Source: Candida dubliniensis CD36 (lineage: Eukaryota; Ascomycota; Pichiomycetes; Serinales; Debaryomycetaceae). Taken from it: a stretch of 64,000 bases of DNA. Position 1 is the stretch's first letter. Each line of letters starts with the position of its first letter. The notes below the pieces were generated by a model that searched no databases, was not told the origin of the DNA, and was given only the letters and a program-made list of their open reading frames with translations. The stretch covers positions 868,001 to 932,000 of the forward strand of contig NC_012866.1 of NCBI RefSeq assembly GCF_000026945.1, read 5' to 3'. The position numbers and the translations under genes were made by a program. Positions 20,659-30,242 of the stretch are shown one piece after another.

Positions 20659-20991
20659 TGACGATCCTGCATATTTTCGTCATATTTCACACCTTTCTTA
20701 AAATGTGTTTAATTATCCCAACATTATTCAATTATACGTGTTAAGAATTGGTTGTGCTGTTATCAACTCAATTTCACACTATATAAACCTTTACACTTTC
20801 TTCTACATTTTTTATATATTTTTTTATATATATATATTGGCTTTTTCTTTTTAGAATCAAATCAATACTGTTTTTTTTTTTTATCATTTAGATATATCTT
20901 TTCATTCTATTAATAGATTATCTTTCAATATATATCAAAACAAGACACATTCACGTGCCAAAAAAAAAAAAGGTTATAAGAAGGAACTTCA
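20659..20991 (+). repeat. Right LTR of the gypsy element
   Basis: The LTR is 333 bp, begins TGACGATCCTGC, and ends GGAACTTCA. TATATAAA at 20780-20787 matches the TATA-type box of the left copy. Differences from the left LTR are mostly indels in A/T runs plus scattered substitutions. The following TATTT (20992-20996) is the right copy of the target duplication. Confidence 0.9.
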
Positions 20992-20996
20992 TATTT

Positions 20997-21086
20997 GTTT
21001 AATTTGGTAGCGTTCAGTTTTTTTTGGGGGTCACCATTTTTTTTTTTTTTTTTTTTTTAGAAAAAATAGTCAACACTGTCAACATC

Positions 21087-21130
<44 letters not shown>

Positions 21131-22198
21131 TACGAGACAAGGTGTATTTATTGTGATTGTTATGAGATACAATTTAATTGCCTTTAATTATTTTAATAAA
21201 GAAGAGAATTGATCAAATTTATTGATCCACAGTTATAGAGAATTGTTAATTATATCGTCCACGGCTATTCATTGATTAAATTGGTGGTTGGAAGGGGTTG
21301 GGGGTGGGGGACAGGGGAAGGAGGGAGAAGGCAGTATTCTTGTTACTCTTGATTGAATAAGAAGAAAGTAAAGTTAGCTAGATCTAAATATATAATAGAG
21401 AGGGATTATTTTTTTTTTTGCTTGATATGAGTTGAGTGAGTTGAGTGAGTGAGTAATTGATTGTTAAAAAGTGAAGTGAATTGAAGTGAAGTGTGGTTTT
21501 TGGTGGTGGTAGTAGTAAGTAGTAATAGTAGTAGTAGTAAGTAGTAAAGTTTATTACTAAATTGCTGCGAAAAAAAAAAAAAAAAAAAAAAGAAAGAACA
21601 GAAATGCTTGTTAAATGAATTGACTAAATACCATAATATCTAATTCAAGACAGTTTTAGAAAAAGAATATTTATTGATAATGTTAATAATTTTACAAATA
21701 AACTAAAATAAAATAAGATAAGATAGATTAAAATGATTAATCAAGAATCATCTTATGGTTATGGTTATGGGTTATGTAAGGCCTAGAGTAAAAATAAATT
21801 AAATTAAATTGGGTGGGAGAAAAGAGAAAAGAGAAAGACAGCAAAGAAATAATAGACGCGTGAGTATGTGAGTGTGTGTGTGTGAGTGTGAGTTGTGTGA
21901 GGGGAGAAGAAGAAGAAGAAGAAATAAAGTTTGTTAGTTAATTATTATTTATTATCAATAAACTTTACACCATCTTTCTTTCTTTCTTTCTTTCTTTCTT
22001 CTTACTCCACTTTTTTCATTTCTTCATTTCTTCAATTGTTTAATAATAACTTCAATCTTTGAATTATTTAATTTATTTTAATCTCCTTTCCTTCCTTTTC
22101 TTCCTTTTCTTCTTATATTAAATATCAATTCCATTATACTTTCAACTTCATTGATTCCTTCCCTTTTCTCTTACTTAAATAAATTATGATCACACGAT
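20997..22198. other. Intergenic region right of the retrotransposon
   Basis: No gene is supported in this 1.2 kb. It holds T-runs (21010-21060), an (AAT)n microsatellite near 21087-21130, a G-rich patch (GGGGTTGGGGGTGGGGGACAGGGG near 21295-21318) with quadruplex potential, AGT/GAA repeats, an A-run near 21569-21590, and TTTC pyrimidine runs near 21974-21998. The right end is presumably the promoter of the 22199 gene. Confidence 0.6.
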
Positions 22199-23050
22199 AT
22201 GAAACGAATCAATAGTCAATCTCAATTATTATATTATTACTACAACAACAACAATACTGTCAACAACAACAACAACAGTTCTGCTACTACTACTACTACT
22301 ACTAATCCTACTACTAATACTACTAATCCTACTAATCCTACTACTACTACATTATATTTATCTTCTTCTATCACTTCATCCAATATAATTATGAAAAAAT
22401 CTCGAACAAATGAATTTATTAATAAATTACCATCTAATTATATTCCTATTAATCATGCTTTAATTATACCTTCAAATATATTACAATTATTACAATCATT
22501 ACAATCATTACAATCATTACAATCATTAACTTTTTTTAAAAATAATTACTATGATGGTGATAATAATAATAATAATAATTGTTATTTTCAATTTATATTT
22601 TTTTTAGGAGCTCAAGGTAAAGAATTCATTCCAACAATTAAAAATCAATTCCTATTCAATAACAACAACAATATATCAATTATATTCATCACCTCAAATT
22701 ATACTACTAGTGATAGTGTTGATGTTGGTTGTACAAATGATCAATGTAAACAATTGATGGAATTTTTCAAAATTAAAGATCCAATGGGAGGTGGATTATA
22801 TCCTTTAGATTATTTAATTATAATTCATGAAAATAAAGTTCATTGTAAATTACCCATCAAATTTAATACCATTAATAATACTATTAATAATCATTTCAAT
22901 CATTTCAAAATTGGAAAGATGATATCAGGTTTATATTTTAAATTTGCTATTAATTTAAATGAATTACCTTTATTAATAGATGAATATATTAATTACACAC
23001 CAAAAAAAGAAAAAGAAAAAGAAAAAGAAAAAGAAAAACACCAATACTAA
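22199..23050 (+). CDS. Unrecognised Asn/Thr-rich protein, possible redoxin-like fold
   Basis: The 283-residue protein starts at the first ATG of the frame. Residues ~1-60 are Asn/Thr/Pro low complexity from triplet runs, and ~95-110 contain four copies of LQS. The globular part (~130-270) includes FQFIFFLGAQGKEFIPTIK, a short VGCTNDQC with two cysteines, and MGGGLYPLDYLIII followed by KVHCKLPIKF. This pattern of a hydrophobic strand, CxxxxC and a GGGLYPLDYL turn reminds me of peroxiredoxin/thioredoxin-like folds, but it is weak and I do not claim it. The tail is a Lys-Glu repeat (~272-281). The gene is convergent with YAF9. Confidence 0.7.
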   Translation: MKRINSQSQLLYYYYNNNNTVNNNNNSSATTTTTTNPTTNTTNPTNPTTTTLYLSSSITSSNIIMKKSRTNEFINKLPSNYIPINHALIIPSNILQLLQSLQSLQSLQSLTFFKNNYYDGDNNNNNNCYFQFIFFLGAQGKEFIPTIKNQFLFNNNNNISIIFITSNYTTSDSVDVGCTNDQCKQLMEFFKIKDPMGGGLYPLDYLIIIHENKVHCKLPIKFNTINNTINNHFNHFKIGKMISGLYFKFAINLNELPLLIDEYINYTPKKEKEKEKEKEKHQY

Positions 23051-23136
23051 CATCAACTCCAATACCAATATCAATACCAACAAAATGTATATAGATATCC
23101 ATAAGTACTTATTTATTCATTCATTGATTCATTCAT

Positions 23137-23946
23137 TCATTCTAGTAGGGCCAATTTTTCTTGTTCAAGTAATTTATATTGATTTTTTTGATATTCAATT
23201 TCTTGATTAATTTTATTAATATATATCTCTAATCTATTTAATTCATTAATTTCATCAGGTCGAATAAATTCTTGATCTCTTTTATTAAAATTCAGTAATT
23301 TATAAGGAATTAAATTAATTGGTTTTAAAGTTAATAATTCAAATGTTTTCTCTGTTGGTTCATTAAATACTAATTCATCATATAATACCAGATGTACTAC
23401 CATATCTTTTTCTTTTTCTTCTCCTACTCCATTACCAGTACTATTACCAGTACTATTACCATTATTCCCTCCCACATTATTTACTTCTTCTTCTTCTTGT
23501 TGTTGTTGTTGTATTTGTAACATTTGTTGTTGTTGTAACATTTGCTGAGGATTATAGGGATGTAATTTTAATGAATGAAATATTTGAAAATTTTTTTCAT
23601 TTATACCTAATTCAATATTTGATTTAAAATGAATTTTTATAATAATTTCAAATTCCCCCCAACCAGTTTCTGTAATTTGATAAGGTGGTGATTCTAATGT
23701 TCTAATTGGATTATCATAAGTTTCATGTAATTTAAAAGTGATTTTTTTAATTATTGAAGTTAAATCAATATCTTCTAATAATGGTTTAAAAAAAACTGTC
23801 CATTCATGAGTATGTTCTGGTGGTATTGGTGTTGTTCTAGTTGTTGATGATTTTCTTTTTTCAGGAGTTAATTTAATAGCATGATTTCCATATAATATAG
23901 GTAATGATATTGATACAAATTTTATTCTTCTTGAATTAATTGACAT
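23137..23946 (-). CDS. YAF9: YEATS-domain chromatin protein Yaf9
   Basis: Yaf9 is a shared subunit of the NuA4 acetyltransferase and SWR1 complexes and reads acetylated or crotonylated histone tails. I place the start at MSINSRRIKF (23946), because the 49 upstream codons of the open frame are a hydrophobic low-complexity run with no match to the family. The YEATS domain occupies ~8-145, with HEWTVFFKPLLE, ITFKLHETY and TETGWGEFEIIIKI clearly visible. A Gln/Glu/Asn insert (~140-180) is longer than in S. cerevisiae. The C-terminal ~40 residues form a coiled coil (EIYINKINQEIEYQK...). Length is 269 residues (S. cerevisiae ~226). Confidence 0.95.
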   Translation of the reverse strand: MSINSRRIKFVSISLPILYGNHAIKLTPEKRKSSTTRTTPIPPEHTHEWTVFFKPLLEDIDLTSIIKKITFKLHETYDNPIRTLESPPYQITETGWGEFEIIIKIHFKSNIELGINEKNFQIFHSLKLHPYNPQQMLQQQQMLQIQQQQQEEEEVNNVGGNNGNSTGNSTGNGVGEEKEKDMVVHLVLYDELVFNEPTEKTFELLTLKPINLIPYKLLNFNKRDQEFIRPDEINELNRLEIYINKINQEIEYQKNQYKLLEQEKLALLE

Positions 23947-24128
23947 TAATAATAAAAAAAAGGGGATTGGATTATTAGAGAAAGGAAGAAGAAGAAGAAG
24001 AAGAAGAAGAAGAAAAAAAAGAAGAAGAATTAGTTGTTGTTGTGGATGAATAGAATAGAATTTTTCTTTTGTCTTTTCTTTTGTCTTCTTCAATATATAT
24101 TTAGTCCTTATATACAGGTATATAACTA

Positions 24129-24614
24129 TGTCACACAGCCTAGTAATTAAGCTTAAGTGAACATCGCACTAACCAATGTAATTGAAATAACCTCAACTTG
24201 TTCGTCTTTTACCTTATGTCCCGAATACACTTTATTGCTCAGATATGAGCTATCTCAACCTTTGGTTGATTTACCACTTTTGTTTCCTTGATTTCTCTTC
24301 ACAAATCTCTTTTTGTTAACTATACTTTTTCTTCTATTAATTAATCCTATATAACTAGTATATATAATATAAAATATAAATTACTTCTATCCACTATTTA
24401 TATTGTCAATCTCTTAAGAAACAAGGAAATAGATCAGATGTGTAAACATTATTTCCGTCTTTACTTGTATTAATTTCCTTTTATCCATTTTATGTAATTA
24501 GTTCTTTATATCGTAAATAATATAACTTAAGGATAAGTTACTATATTATTTAACTGTCACATTCAGTGGACTGTCTGAGCGACATTCCTTGTATGTTGAT
24601 CTGACTGTGTGACA
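24129..24614. repeat. Solo LTR-like element, 486 bp
   Basis: The block begins TGTCACACAG and ends CTGTGTGACA, a perfect 10-bp inverted repeat, and is flanked by TAACTA at 24123-24128 and 24615-24620. It contains an internal TATA-like CCTATATAAC and no coding potential. The end CTGACTGTGTGACA differs at one position from that of the element at 46835-47304, so the two are probably one LTR family. The 6-bp flanking repeat is one longer than the usual 5; the extra base may be chance or the ends may be off by one. Confidence 0.75.
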
Positions 24615-24620
24615 TAACTA

Positions 24621-25522
24621 TAAACATATGAGGTGGTTACAATAATTTATTTAATTAAAATTCAAGATGGGAAAACCTTTTTAAGGCCATTTGCATGGAA
24701 AGAAAAACTCATAATGAGTGTTCTCTTAAAAACCATCGTGTATAATGTTTAGTGTTGACAGCGCTTGCAATCACTGTATAGGTAATTTTCGTATAAAATC
24801 TAGCTGTCTTGTTGTTATGGCTAAACAAGTATATTTGTTGCACCGTCCACATCTTGCCTCTCCCCCCATGATTGAAAATTGATGAACTTCCTTTCGTCGT
24901 TTCACCTCTTGAACCACTTCGTTAATGTACTCGTTTAAAGTAATTAATTCCTTCTTATTTAGATGTTGGTTTCCAATAATAAATTGTTTGAAGTTGTCAG
25001 ATTATTTGGAATCATCATTGGTTGATGGATGATTTCCTAAACTAGACCACCCAGCTAACGGCAGCCCTTGAAAATCCCCACGAAGGATTCTCTTGAGACT
25101 GCCGAGGCGGATGATCACCTCTCTCAGCAAAATTAAAACCATTACTACCGTTCGTAGTCATAATAATATTTTTTTTTTTTTTAGTTTCATCATCAAGTTA
25201 GGTATATATATATATATAGATCTTCCCCTAGACCTTGAACGTGTTTTTGGAAAATCCCATCACCACCACCATTATCACCACTTCAGTGGATTGATTAATC
25301 AAAATTCAAATGTATATTATTATTCAATCAATCAATTAAAAGAGTTGTTTTTGTTGTTGCTGTTGTAGTAGTTTTATTTTTTTATTTGTTCGTCCCTTTC
25401 CAGTTCTCCAGTTGTCCAGTTTTCGTTCTGTTTTAACAAGGAGAGCAAACAGTGTTGTTATATTTTTTATATACATTTTATATTATACCAAAAAAATAAA
25501 AAATTTCATCATTTAAACTTAA
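24621..25522. other. Intergenic region between solo LTR and the nitronate-monooxygenase-type gene
   Basis: I see no gene in this 0.9-kb stretch. It has a few unusually GC-rich patches (25048-25115) with no tRNA fold that I could recognise. There is a T-run near 25170-25182 and a (TA)n run near 25203-25219. The 91-codon frame at 25093-25368 is His/Leu-biased and runs through these repeats, so I leave it out. Confidence 0.5.
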
Positions 25523-26803
25523 CTATCTACTTATAATCTCTAATCCTTTAATTAACATTTTCATAATTTCTTGAGTCAGTTTATTTTTTTGTTCAATTTG
25601 ATAATAATTTTGTCCTGCCAAATAAAATCCAATATTATCTTTTTTAATTTTCGATTTTAATGATTTATAACCATAATAAGCATATCCATAAGATGGTAAT
25701 TCTTCACTACTATAATTATTACTATTGTTGATTAAATTATTTATGAAATCTGTTTTTATTGCTCGAGCAAATTTCCCTGATACTGAATCAATCATAATTG
25801 TTGGTTTACGATAATGAAAATTTTTCATGATATTTTGATTGAAAAATTTATGATTAATTGATTCAGGTGTAGCTAAAAATATTGTCCCCATTTGAATTGA
25901 ATCAGCTCCTAATGATAAATAATAATTTATAGTTTTAGTATCCATTATACCTCCAGTAGGTATAAGATATGGTCTTTGTTGTCGTGGTTGATTATTAGAT
26001 ATAATATTTCGGTCTAAATATTGTTTCAGTTGAATAAATAATGAATAAGTTGATAATTTTTCATCAAATTGATTATTCTTGATTAAAAAATTGCCTCGAT
26101 GACCACCAGCTTCATAACCTTGTAAAATAATCCCATCAATATTAATATTATTGTCAGTTAAATAAATGGTTTCTTCTAATGATGTACTAGTTATAAATAT
26201 CATAATTCCATGACTTTGAAGTTTTTCAATAGTTTTTTCATTTGGTATACCAAAATGGAAACTAATAATTTTAGGTTTTAATTGTTGTAAATATTTTATT
26301 AATTGATTATATTGATGTTTATAATTTTCATTATTTTCAATTTCTTTAAATGATATATTCCCATTAATAAATTGAATTTCATCTAATAATTTACCATTAT
26401 AATTGTCATTAGAATCTTCATCATTATCATTATCTTCATCATTGCTATTATTATTACTATTAAAAATAGTTTGTTTATATAATTGTTTCCAATTATTAAT
26501 TTGTGATTGAGTTGGTTCATTTTCAATTTCATGACAAAAAAAATTCAAATTAACCACCAAATTATCATCATCCCTATTATTTCTGTGGTTGACTAATTTT
26601 TGTTTATATTGATTAATTAAATTATCTAATTTTTCAATAGAATCAAATTTTCGGAAATCAATTGATGATAATGGAATAGATCCTAATCCACCATTATTAG
26701 TAACAGCAATTGCCATATCAATTGTTGATACACCAGCCATTGGAGATAAAAAAATTGGATAATCAATACCTAATTTAGTTACAAGTTTTAATCGAGATGT
26801 CAT
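25523..26803 (-). CDS. Nitronate monooxygenase (2-nitropropane dioxygenase) family protein
   Basis: Members are FMN-dependent TIM-barrel enzymes that oxidise alkyl nitronates or propionate-3-nitronate. I use the Met at 26803 (MTSRLKLVTKLGIDYPIFLSPM), eight codons inside the frame, because the family begins right at this strand. FLSPMAGVSTIDMAIAVTNNGGLGSI is the typical N-terminus of the barrel. GYEAGGHRG (~230) holds the conserved active-site His, and LIPTGGIMD with LGADSIQMGTIFLATPE forms the phosphate-binding strands for FMN. An Asn/Asp-rich insert sits near 125-145. Length is ~426 residues (S. cerevisiae Yjr149w ~404). Confidence 0.9.
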   Translation of the reverse strand: MTSRLKLVTKLGIDYPIFLSPMAGVSTIDMAIAVTNNGGLGSIPLSSIDFRKFDSIEKLDNLINQYKQKLVNHRNNRDDDNLVVNLNFFCHEIENEPTQSQINNWKQLYKQTIFNSNNNSNDEDNDNDEDSNDNYNGKLLDEIQFINGNISFKEIENNENYKHQYNQLIKYLQQLKPKIISFHFGIPNEKTIEKLQSHGIMIFITSTSLEETIYLTDNNINIDGIILQGYEAGGHRGNFLIKNNQFDEKLSTYSLFIQLKQYLDRNIISNNQPRQQRPYLIPTGGIMDTKTINYYLSLGADSIQMGTIFLATPESINHKFFNQNIMKNFHYRKPTIMIDSVSGKFARAIKTDFINNLINNSNNYSSEELPSYGYAYYGYKSLKSKIKKDNIGFYLAGQNYYQIEQKNKLTQEIMKMLIKGLEIISR

Positions 26804-26833
26804 TGGAATAATATTAATTAGTATCAAAGAAAA

Positions 26834-26884
<51 letters not shown>

Positions 26885-28085
26885 GTTGTTGTTGTTGTTG
26901 TTGTTGTTGTTGTTGAATATATAAATTTACATATAGAAAAGGAAGAGAAAGAGAAAGAGAAAGAGAAAGAAGTAGATTGAATATTTGATGAAGTAATTTG
27001 TCATGAGTAATATGCCCGTGGGGAGGAAGGAAACATTTAAGGGCACGGAGATAATTATTAAAGCCATCCCTTTTTTTTTCGCATTTTCCTATTTGAGAAT
27101 TTTGATGTGTTTTTCTTTCTTTCTTTCGTTCTTTCTACAAAAACTTGGATGAAGGTGAAGTTCTTTCAGAATATAAGGTAAAGTAATATTGTTAAAACAA
27201 TACTTAATGATTAACTATATATATTTGTACTTGTAATAATTATATTGATTTAAGAATAAAGATAAAAAGGGGAGGAAGGGAGATGGGAGATGGGAGATGA
27301 TGATAATATAACTTTACAATTCCAACAACAACAGAAACAACAGAAACAACCAAAATATTAATATAATTGGTCAAGAGGGAGTATCTGTTAACACATTTTA
27401 AAGTGGTGGTGGTGCAATATATGTAGGTAGGTAAGATCATCTGAAGTTCCTTTTTATATCCTTTTTAGAACGTGAATGTGTCATGTTTTGATATTTACAA
27501 AGATAATCGATTAACTGATGAAAGATATATCTAAATGATAATATATAATATATATATATATATAAATGTAGAGGGAAAGGGGTAAGGGTAAGGGTAAGGC
27601 TTTATATATAGTGTAAGACTTTGAGTTGATAACTTTGTAACCAAATCTAAACACATAATATAATATAATTTGTAATATTGAAGATATATTAACACATTTT
27701 AAAGAAAAGGCTATTAATTATGACGAAATATGTAGGATCATCATATCGTCGTCTAATATATATATATATAAAGGTTGATGATGTATGTCAATAAAGTATG
27801 TTCTTGAATTATTGTAATATTATATATTTCCCAAGTATAAGTTATATTCAATGACTTGAATTGGTAGAGATTATTCAAGTTTTCCTTTACCTTACTTTTG
27901 ATAATTCTAATTCTAATTCTTTTTTTTTTGTGCCGGGTAAAAAAAACGCTTAGTCTCATAATCTTCTTTCTTTCTTTTTTTTTGTTTGGAGTGGAAGGAA
28001 TATTTGTGTAGATGTAGAAAATTTTTTTTCCTTTCGATCATTATTATTGAGAACAACCACTAGCACAACTATCTAGTTATTAACA
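26804..28085. other. Repeat-rich intergenic region upstream of MRP7
   Basis: Next to the start of the minus-strand gene lie (AAT)n at about 26836-26883 and (TTG)n at about 26885-26916, then a GAGAAA run (26938-26968). A solo LTR copy on the minus strand fills 27442-27743. The last ~340 bp are the MRP7 promoter. No gene is seen. Confidence 0.6.
27442..27743 (-). repeat. Inverted solo LTR of the gypsy family
   Basis: Read on the minus strand this block is a diverged copy of the LTRs at 14594-14902 and 20659-20991. On the plus strand it starts TGAAGTTCC (complement of GGAACTTCA) and shares GTGAATGTGTC, GTTTTGATAT, AGATATATCTAAATGATA, GAGTTGATAAC, AACACATTTTAA and ATATGACGAAATATG... before ending GGATCATCA. 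No internal element sequence adjoins it. The flanks show only a partial TCAT repeat, so the target duplication has decayed. It is a second, older insertion of the same family, 6.5 kb away. Confidence 0.88.
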
Positions 28086-29276
28086 ATGTCATTTGTTAAA
28101 GGTTTATTTAGTCATACTAGGAAATCAATAGATTTGACATCTAATCCACTTAATTCAACTATTCAAATTCGTACTGCTAAAAAAAGAGTTTCTGGTTCAA
28201 GAACCAATAATAAAGATTCAGCCGGTAGAAGATTAGGACCCAAAAAAAATGAAGGACATTTTGTTAATCCTGGACAAATCATTATGAGACAAAGAGGTAG
28301 TAAAATTCATCCTGGTGATAATGTAAAAATTGGAATTGATCATACTATTTTCGCTATTGAACCAGGTTATGTAAGATATTATTTTGATCCTTTCCATCCA
28401 TTAAGAAAATATGTTGGAGTTTCTTTGAAAAAAAATTTAAAATTACCTCGACCACATTTTGAACCTAGATTAAGAAGATTTGGATATATTGAAATTATTG
28501 ATCCTATTGAAGCAAAAATTGAAGAATCAAATCAATCTAGAAAAGAAAAATTGGCTCAACCAGAATTAAATAAATTAAAAGAAGCAAAATTAATTTCAAA
28601 AAATGAATTTATTGAATCTACTAAAAAAAATTTAATTGAAGAATTTGATTTTAATCTGGATCCGGAATTATCATCATCAAAGAAATTGCAAGATGCAAGT
28701 GAAAGATTATATAATATTTATCAGTTACGTGGTAATGGTCAACTGTTATCAGAAGCAAGAATTCAAACTACTTTCAACACTATTTATGATTTGAAATTAC
28801 AAATTAAAAGAAGTAAGATCAATAATGATGATAATGATGATAATGATGATTCTTTATCAAATTTGATTAATGAAACTAAAGAATTTATAACCAAAATAGA
28901 TTCAATGGTTGGAGTTGAACCTAATGGAAAAATTTACAAGAATTTAACTAAACAAGAACAATCAAATTTACAACAAGAAATAATTTCAAAATTAATTACT
29001 CTTTATCAAGATAAAGCCCTTGAAAAAAATTATAGAATTGAAGTTGAGAAACTTATTAATACTCCAGGAGTATTTGAACCATTACAAAAACAAGAACTTG
29101 TTGATAAATATTTACCAGAAATATTACCAATGGATTATCCAGGATCAATTATTGAAATTGATACTATTGATTCTAAAAAATTACCTAAAAATATTATTAC
29201 TCAACGTATATTTGATGAAACAACTAGAAAAGTTAAACTTATAGGAAGACCAAAAGAAGCTTTTGCTTCAACATAA
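28086..29276 (+). CDS. MRP7: Mitochondrial large-subunit ribosomal protein bL27m
   Basis: Mrp7 (YmL2) is the mitochondrial homologue of bacterial ribosomal protein L27, near the peptidyl transferase centre. The protein is 396 residues (S. cerevisiae 371). After a presequence of ~27 residues, IQIRTAKKRVSGSRTNNKDSAGRRLGPKK and IIMRQRGSKIHPGDNVKIG give the L27 core (~28-110). The remaining ~280 residues are the fungal-specific extension, mostly helical and charged, with a short Asn/Asp repeat (~245-256). The start at MSFVKGLFSHTRKS gives a plausible mitochondrial targeting sequence. Confidence 0.95.
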   Translation: MSFVKGLFSHTRKSIDLTSNPLNSTIQIRTAKKRVSGSRTNNKDSAGRRLGPKKNEGHFVNPGQIIMRQRGSKIHPGDNVKIGIDHTIFAIEPGYVRYYFDPFHPLRKYVGVSLKKNLKLPRPHFEPRLRRFGYIEIIDPIEAKIEESNQSRKEKLAQPELNKLKEAKLISKNEFIESTKKNLIEEFDFNLDPELSSSKKLQDASERLYNIYQLRGNGQLLSEARIQTTFNTIYDLKLQIKRSKINNDDNDDNDDSLSNLINETKEFITKIDSMVGVEPNGKIYKNLTKQEQSNLQQEIISKLITLYQDKALEKNYRIEVEKLINTPGVFEPLQKQELVDKYLPEILPMDYPGSIIEIDTIDSKKLPKNIITQRIFDETTRKVKLIGRPKEAFAST

Positions 29277-29651
29277 TGTGTAAGTATATATTATAAGACA
29301 TTATTAAAATACTTGTAAATAGTATAAACAATATATATATATATATATTAAAAGTAAATCACTACTAGTTGTTGTTGTTGTTGTGGAAGAAGGACTCGCA
29401 AATACTCATCCTCTTCTTCTTCTTCTTCTTCTTGTTAGTAGTAATATTGAAAACAAATTTTGTGAACAACGAAAAAAAAAAAAAAAAAAAAAAAAAAACT
29501 TTTCAATTAAAGAAAAAGAAGAAAAAAAATTTGTTGTAGTTGTTTTGATTGTTGTTGTTTATCCCTCTTCCCCCTTTTTCTTCATCAAACCAATTTCCAT
29601 TAAGACAATTCCTCCACCACCACCACAACCACAACCACAACCTATACTACC
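29277..29651. other. Intergenic region between MRP7 and RER1
   Basis: It contains the 3' flank of MRP7 with a (TA)n run (29330-29347), a GTT run, a CTT run, an A-run of ~28 (29471-29498), and CCA/CAACCA repeats just before the RER1 start. No gene is supported. Confidence 0.6.
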
Positions 29652-30242
29652 ATGGCTATAGAATTACCATTTGAAATTCCTAAAGATAATCCAATATATC
29701 TTAATATTCAAAAATTTATTATTACTTATCAAAAATTAATTGATCAATCAGTTCCATTTACTTTACGTAGATGGATTGGATTTGGAATTTTATTAAGTTT
29801 ATTTTTATTAAGAATTTTTTTAACTCAAGGTTGGTATATAATTTGTTATGCTTTAGGAATTTATTTATTAAATTTATTTTTAGCATTTTTAACTCCAAAA
29901 TTTGATCCTTCATTAGAACAAGAATTGAAAAATGAATCAATTGAAGAAGGACTTGATCAAGAAGATCCAACAACACCAGTAGAAGATGATGATGATGATG
30001 AATTTAGACCATTTATAAGAAGATTACCTGAATTTAAATTTTGGTATAATGCAATTAGAGCTACTATAATTGCATTAATATTGACATTTTTCAATATTTT
30101 TGATATCCCAGTATTTTGGCCAATACTTTTAATGTATTTTATTATATTATTTACTTTAACAATGAGAAGACAAATACAGCATATGATTAAATATAAATAT
30201 CTTCCATTTGATTTGGGTAAAACTAAATACAGAAGTACTTGA
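29652..30242 (+). CDS. RER1: Golgi-to-ER retrieval receptor Rer1
   Basis: Rer1 returns escaped ER membrane proteins such as Sec12 from the Golgi in COPI vesicles. The protein is 196 residues, near the family length (~188). Four membrane segments can be seen: ~41-60, ~62-82, ~133-150 and ~151-170. Family motifs include TLRRWIGFGILLSLFLLRIF, FLTPKFDP, DDDEFRPFIRRLPEFKFWYNA and MRRQIQHMIKYKYLPFDLGK. The conserved cytosolic C-terminus is present. Confidence 0.97.
   Translation: MAIELPFEIPKDNPIYLNIQKFIITYQKLIDQSVPFTLRRWIGFGILLSLFLLRIFLTQGWYIICYALGIYLLNLFLAFLTPKFDPSLEQELKNESIEEGLDQEDPTTPVEDDDDDEFRPFIRRLPEFKFWYNAIRATIIALILTFFNIFDIPVFWPILLMYFIILFTLTMRRQIQHMIKYKYLPFDLGKTKYRST

Larger units (their letters stand above)
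14594..20991 (+). mobile_element. Full-length, degenerate Ty3/gypsy LTR retrotransposon
   Basis: The element is 6.4 kb long and bounded by two related LTRs that begin TGACGATCCTGC and end GGAACTTCA. It is flanked by the same 5-bp sequence TATTT at 14589-14593 and 20992-20996, a target-site duplication. Between the LTRs, in order, lie remains of Gag, aspartic protease (LLDSGAEANF), reverse transcriptase (YMDD), RNase H (FTDAS), and integrase (zinc finger, then a D,D-35-E core). The order RT before integrase defines the Ty3/gypsy (Metaviridae-type) group. Many frame changes and in-frame stops break the coding region, and the LTRs differ by many indels, so this copy is old and cannot move by itself. 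It probably relates to one of the Tca gypsy families of C. albicans, but I cannot say which. Confidence 0.93.

Noticed and set aside
24046..24093. Longer start for YAF9 at 24093
   Set aside because: The added 49 residues are a Leu/Phe run encoded by AAG repeats; the YEATS family starts at MSINSRR.
25048..25115. GC-rich patch that might be a tRNA or other RNA gene
   Set aside because: I could not form an acceptor stem, and no T-loop GTTCGA motif is present.
26836..26916. Possible CRISPR-like regular repeat
   Set aside because: It is a plain (AAT)n/(TTG)n microsatellite without spacers; CRISPR is not expected in a eukaryotic nucleus.
29383..29661. 92-codon frame upstream of RER1 with a Lys run and Gln-Pro repeats
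   Set aside because: It consists of microsatellites (CTT, A-run, GTT, CAACCA) and overlaps the RER1 start in another frame.
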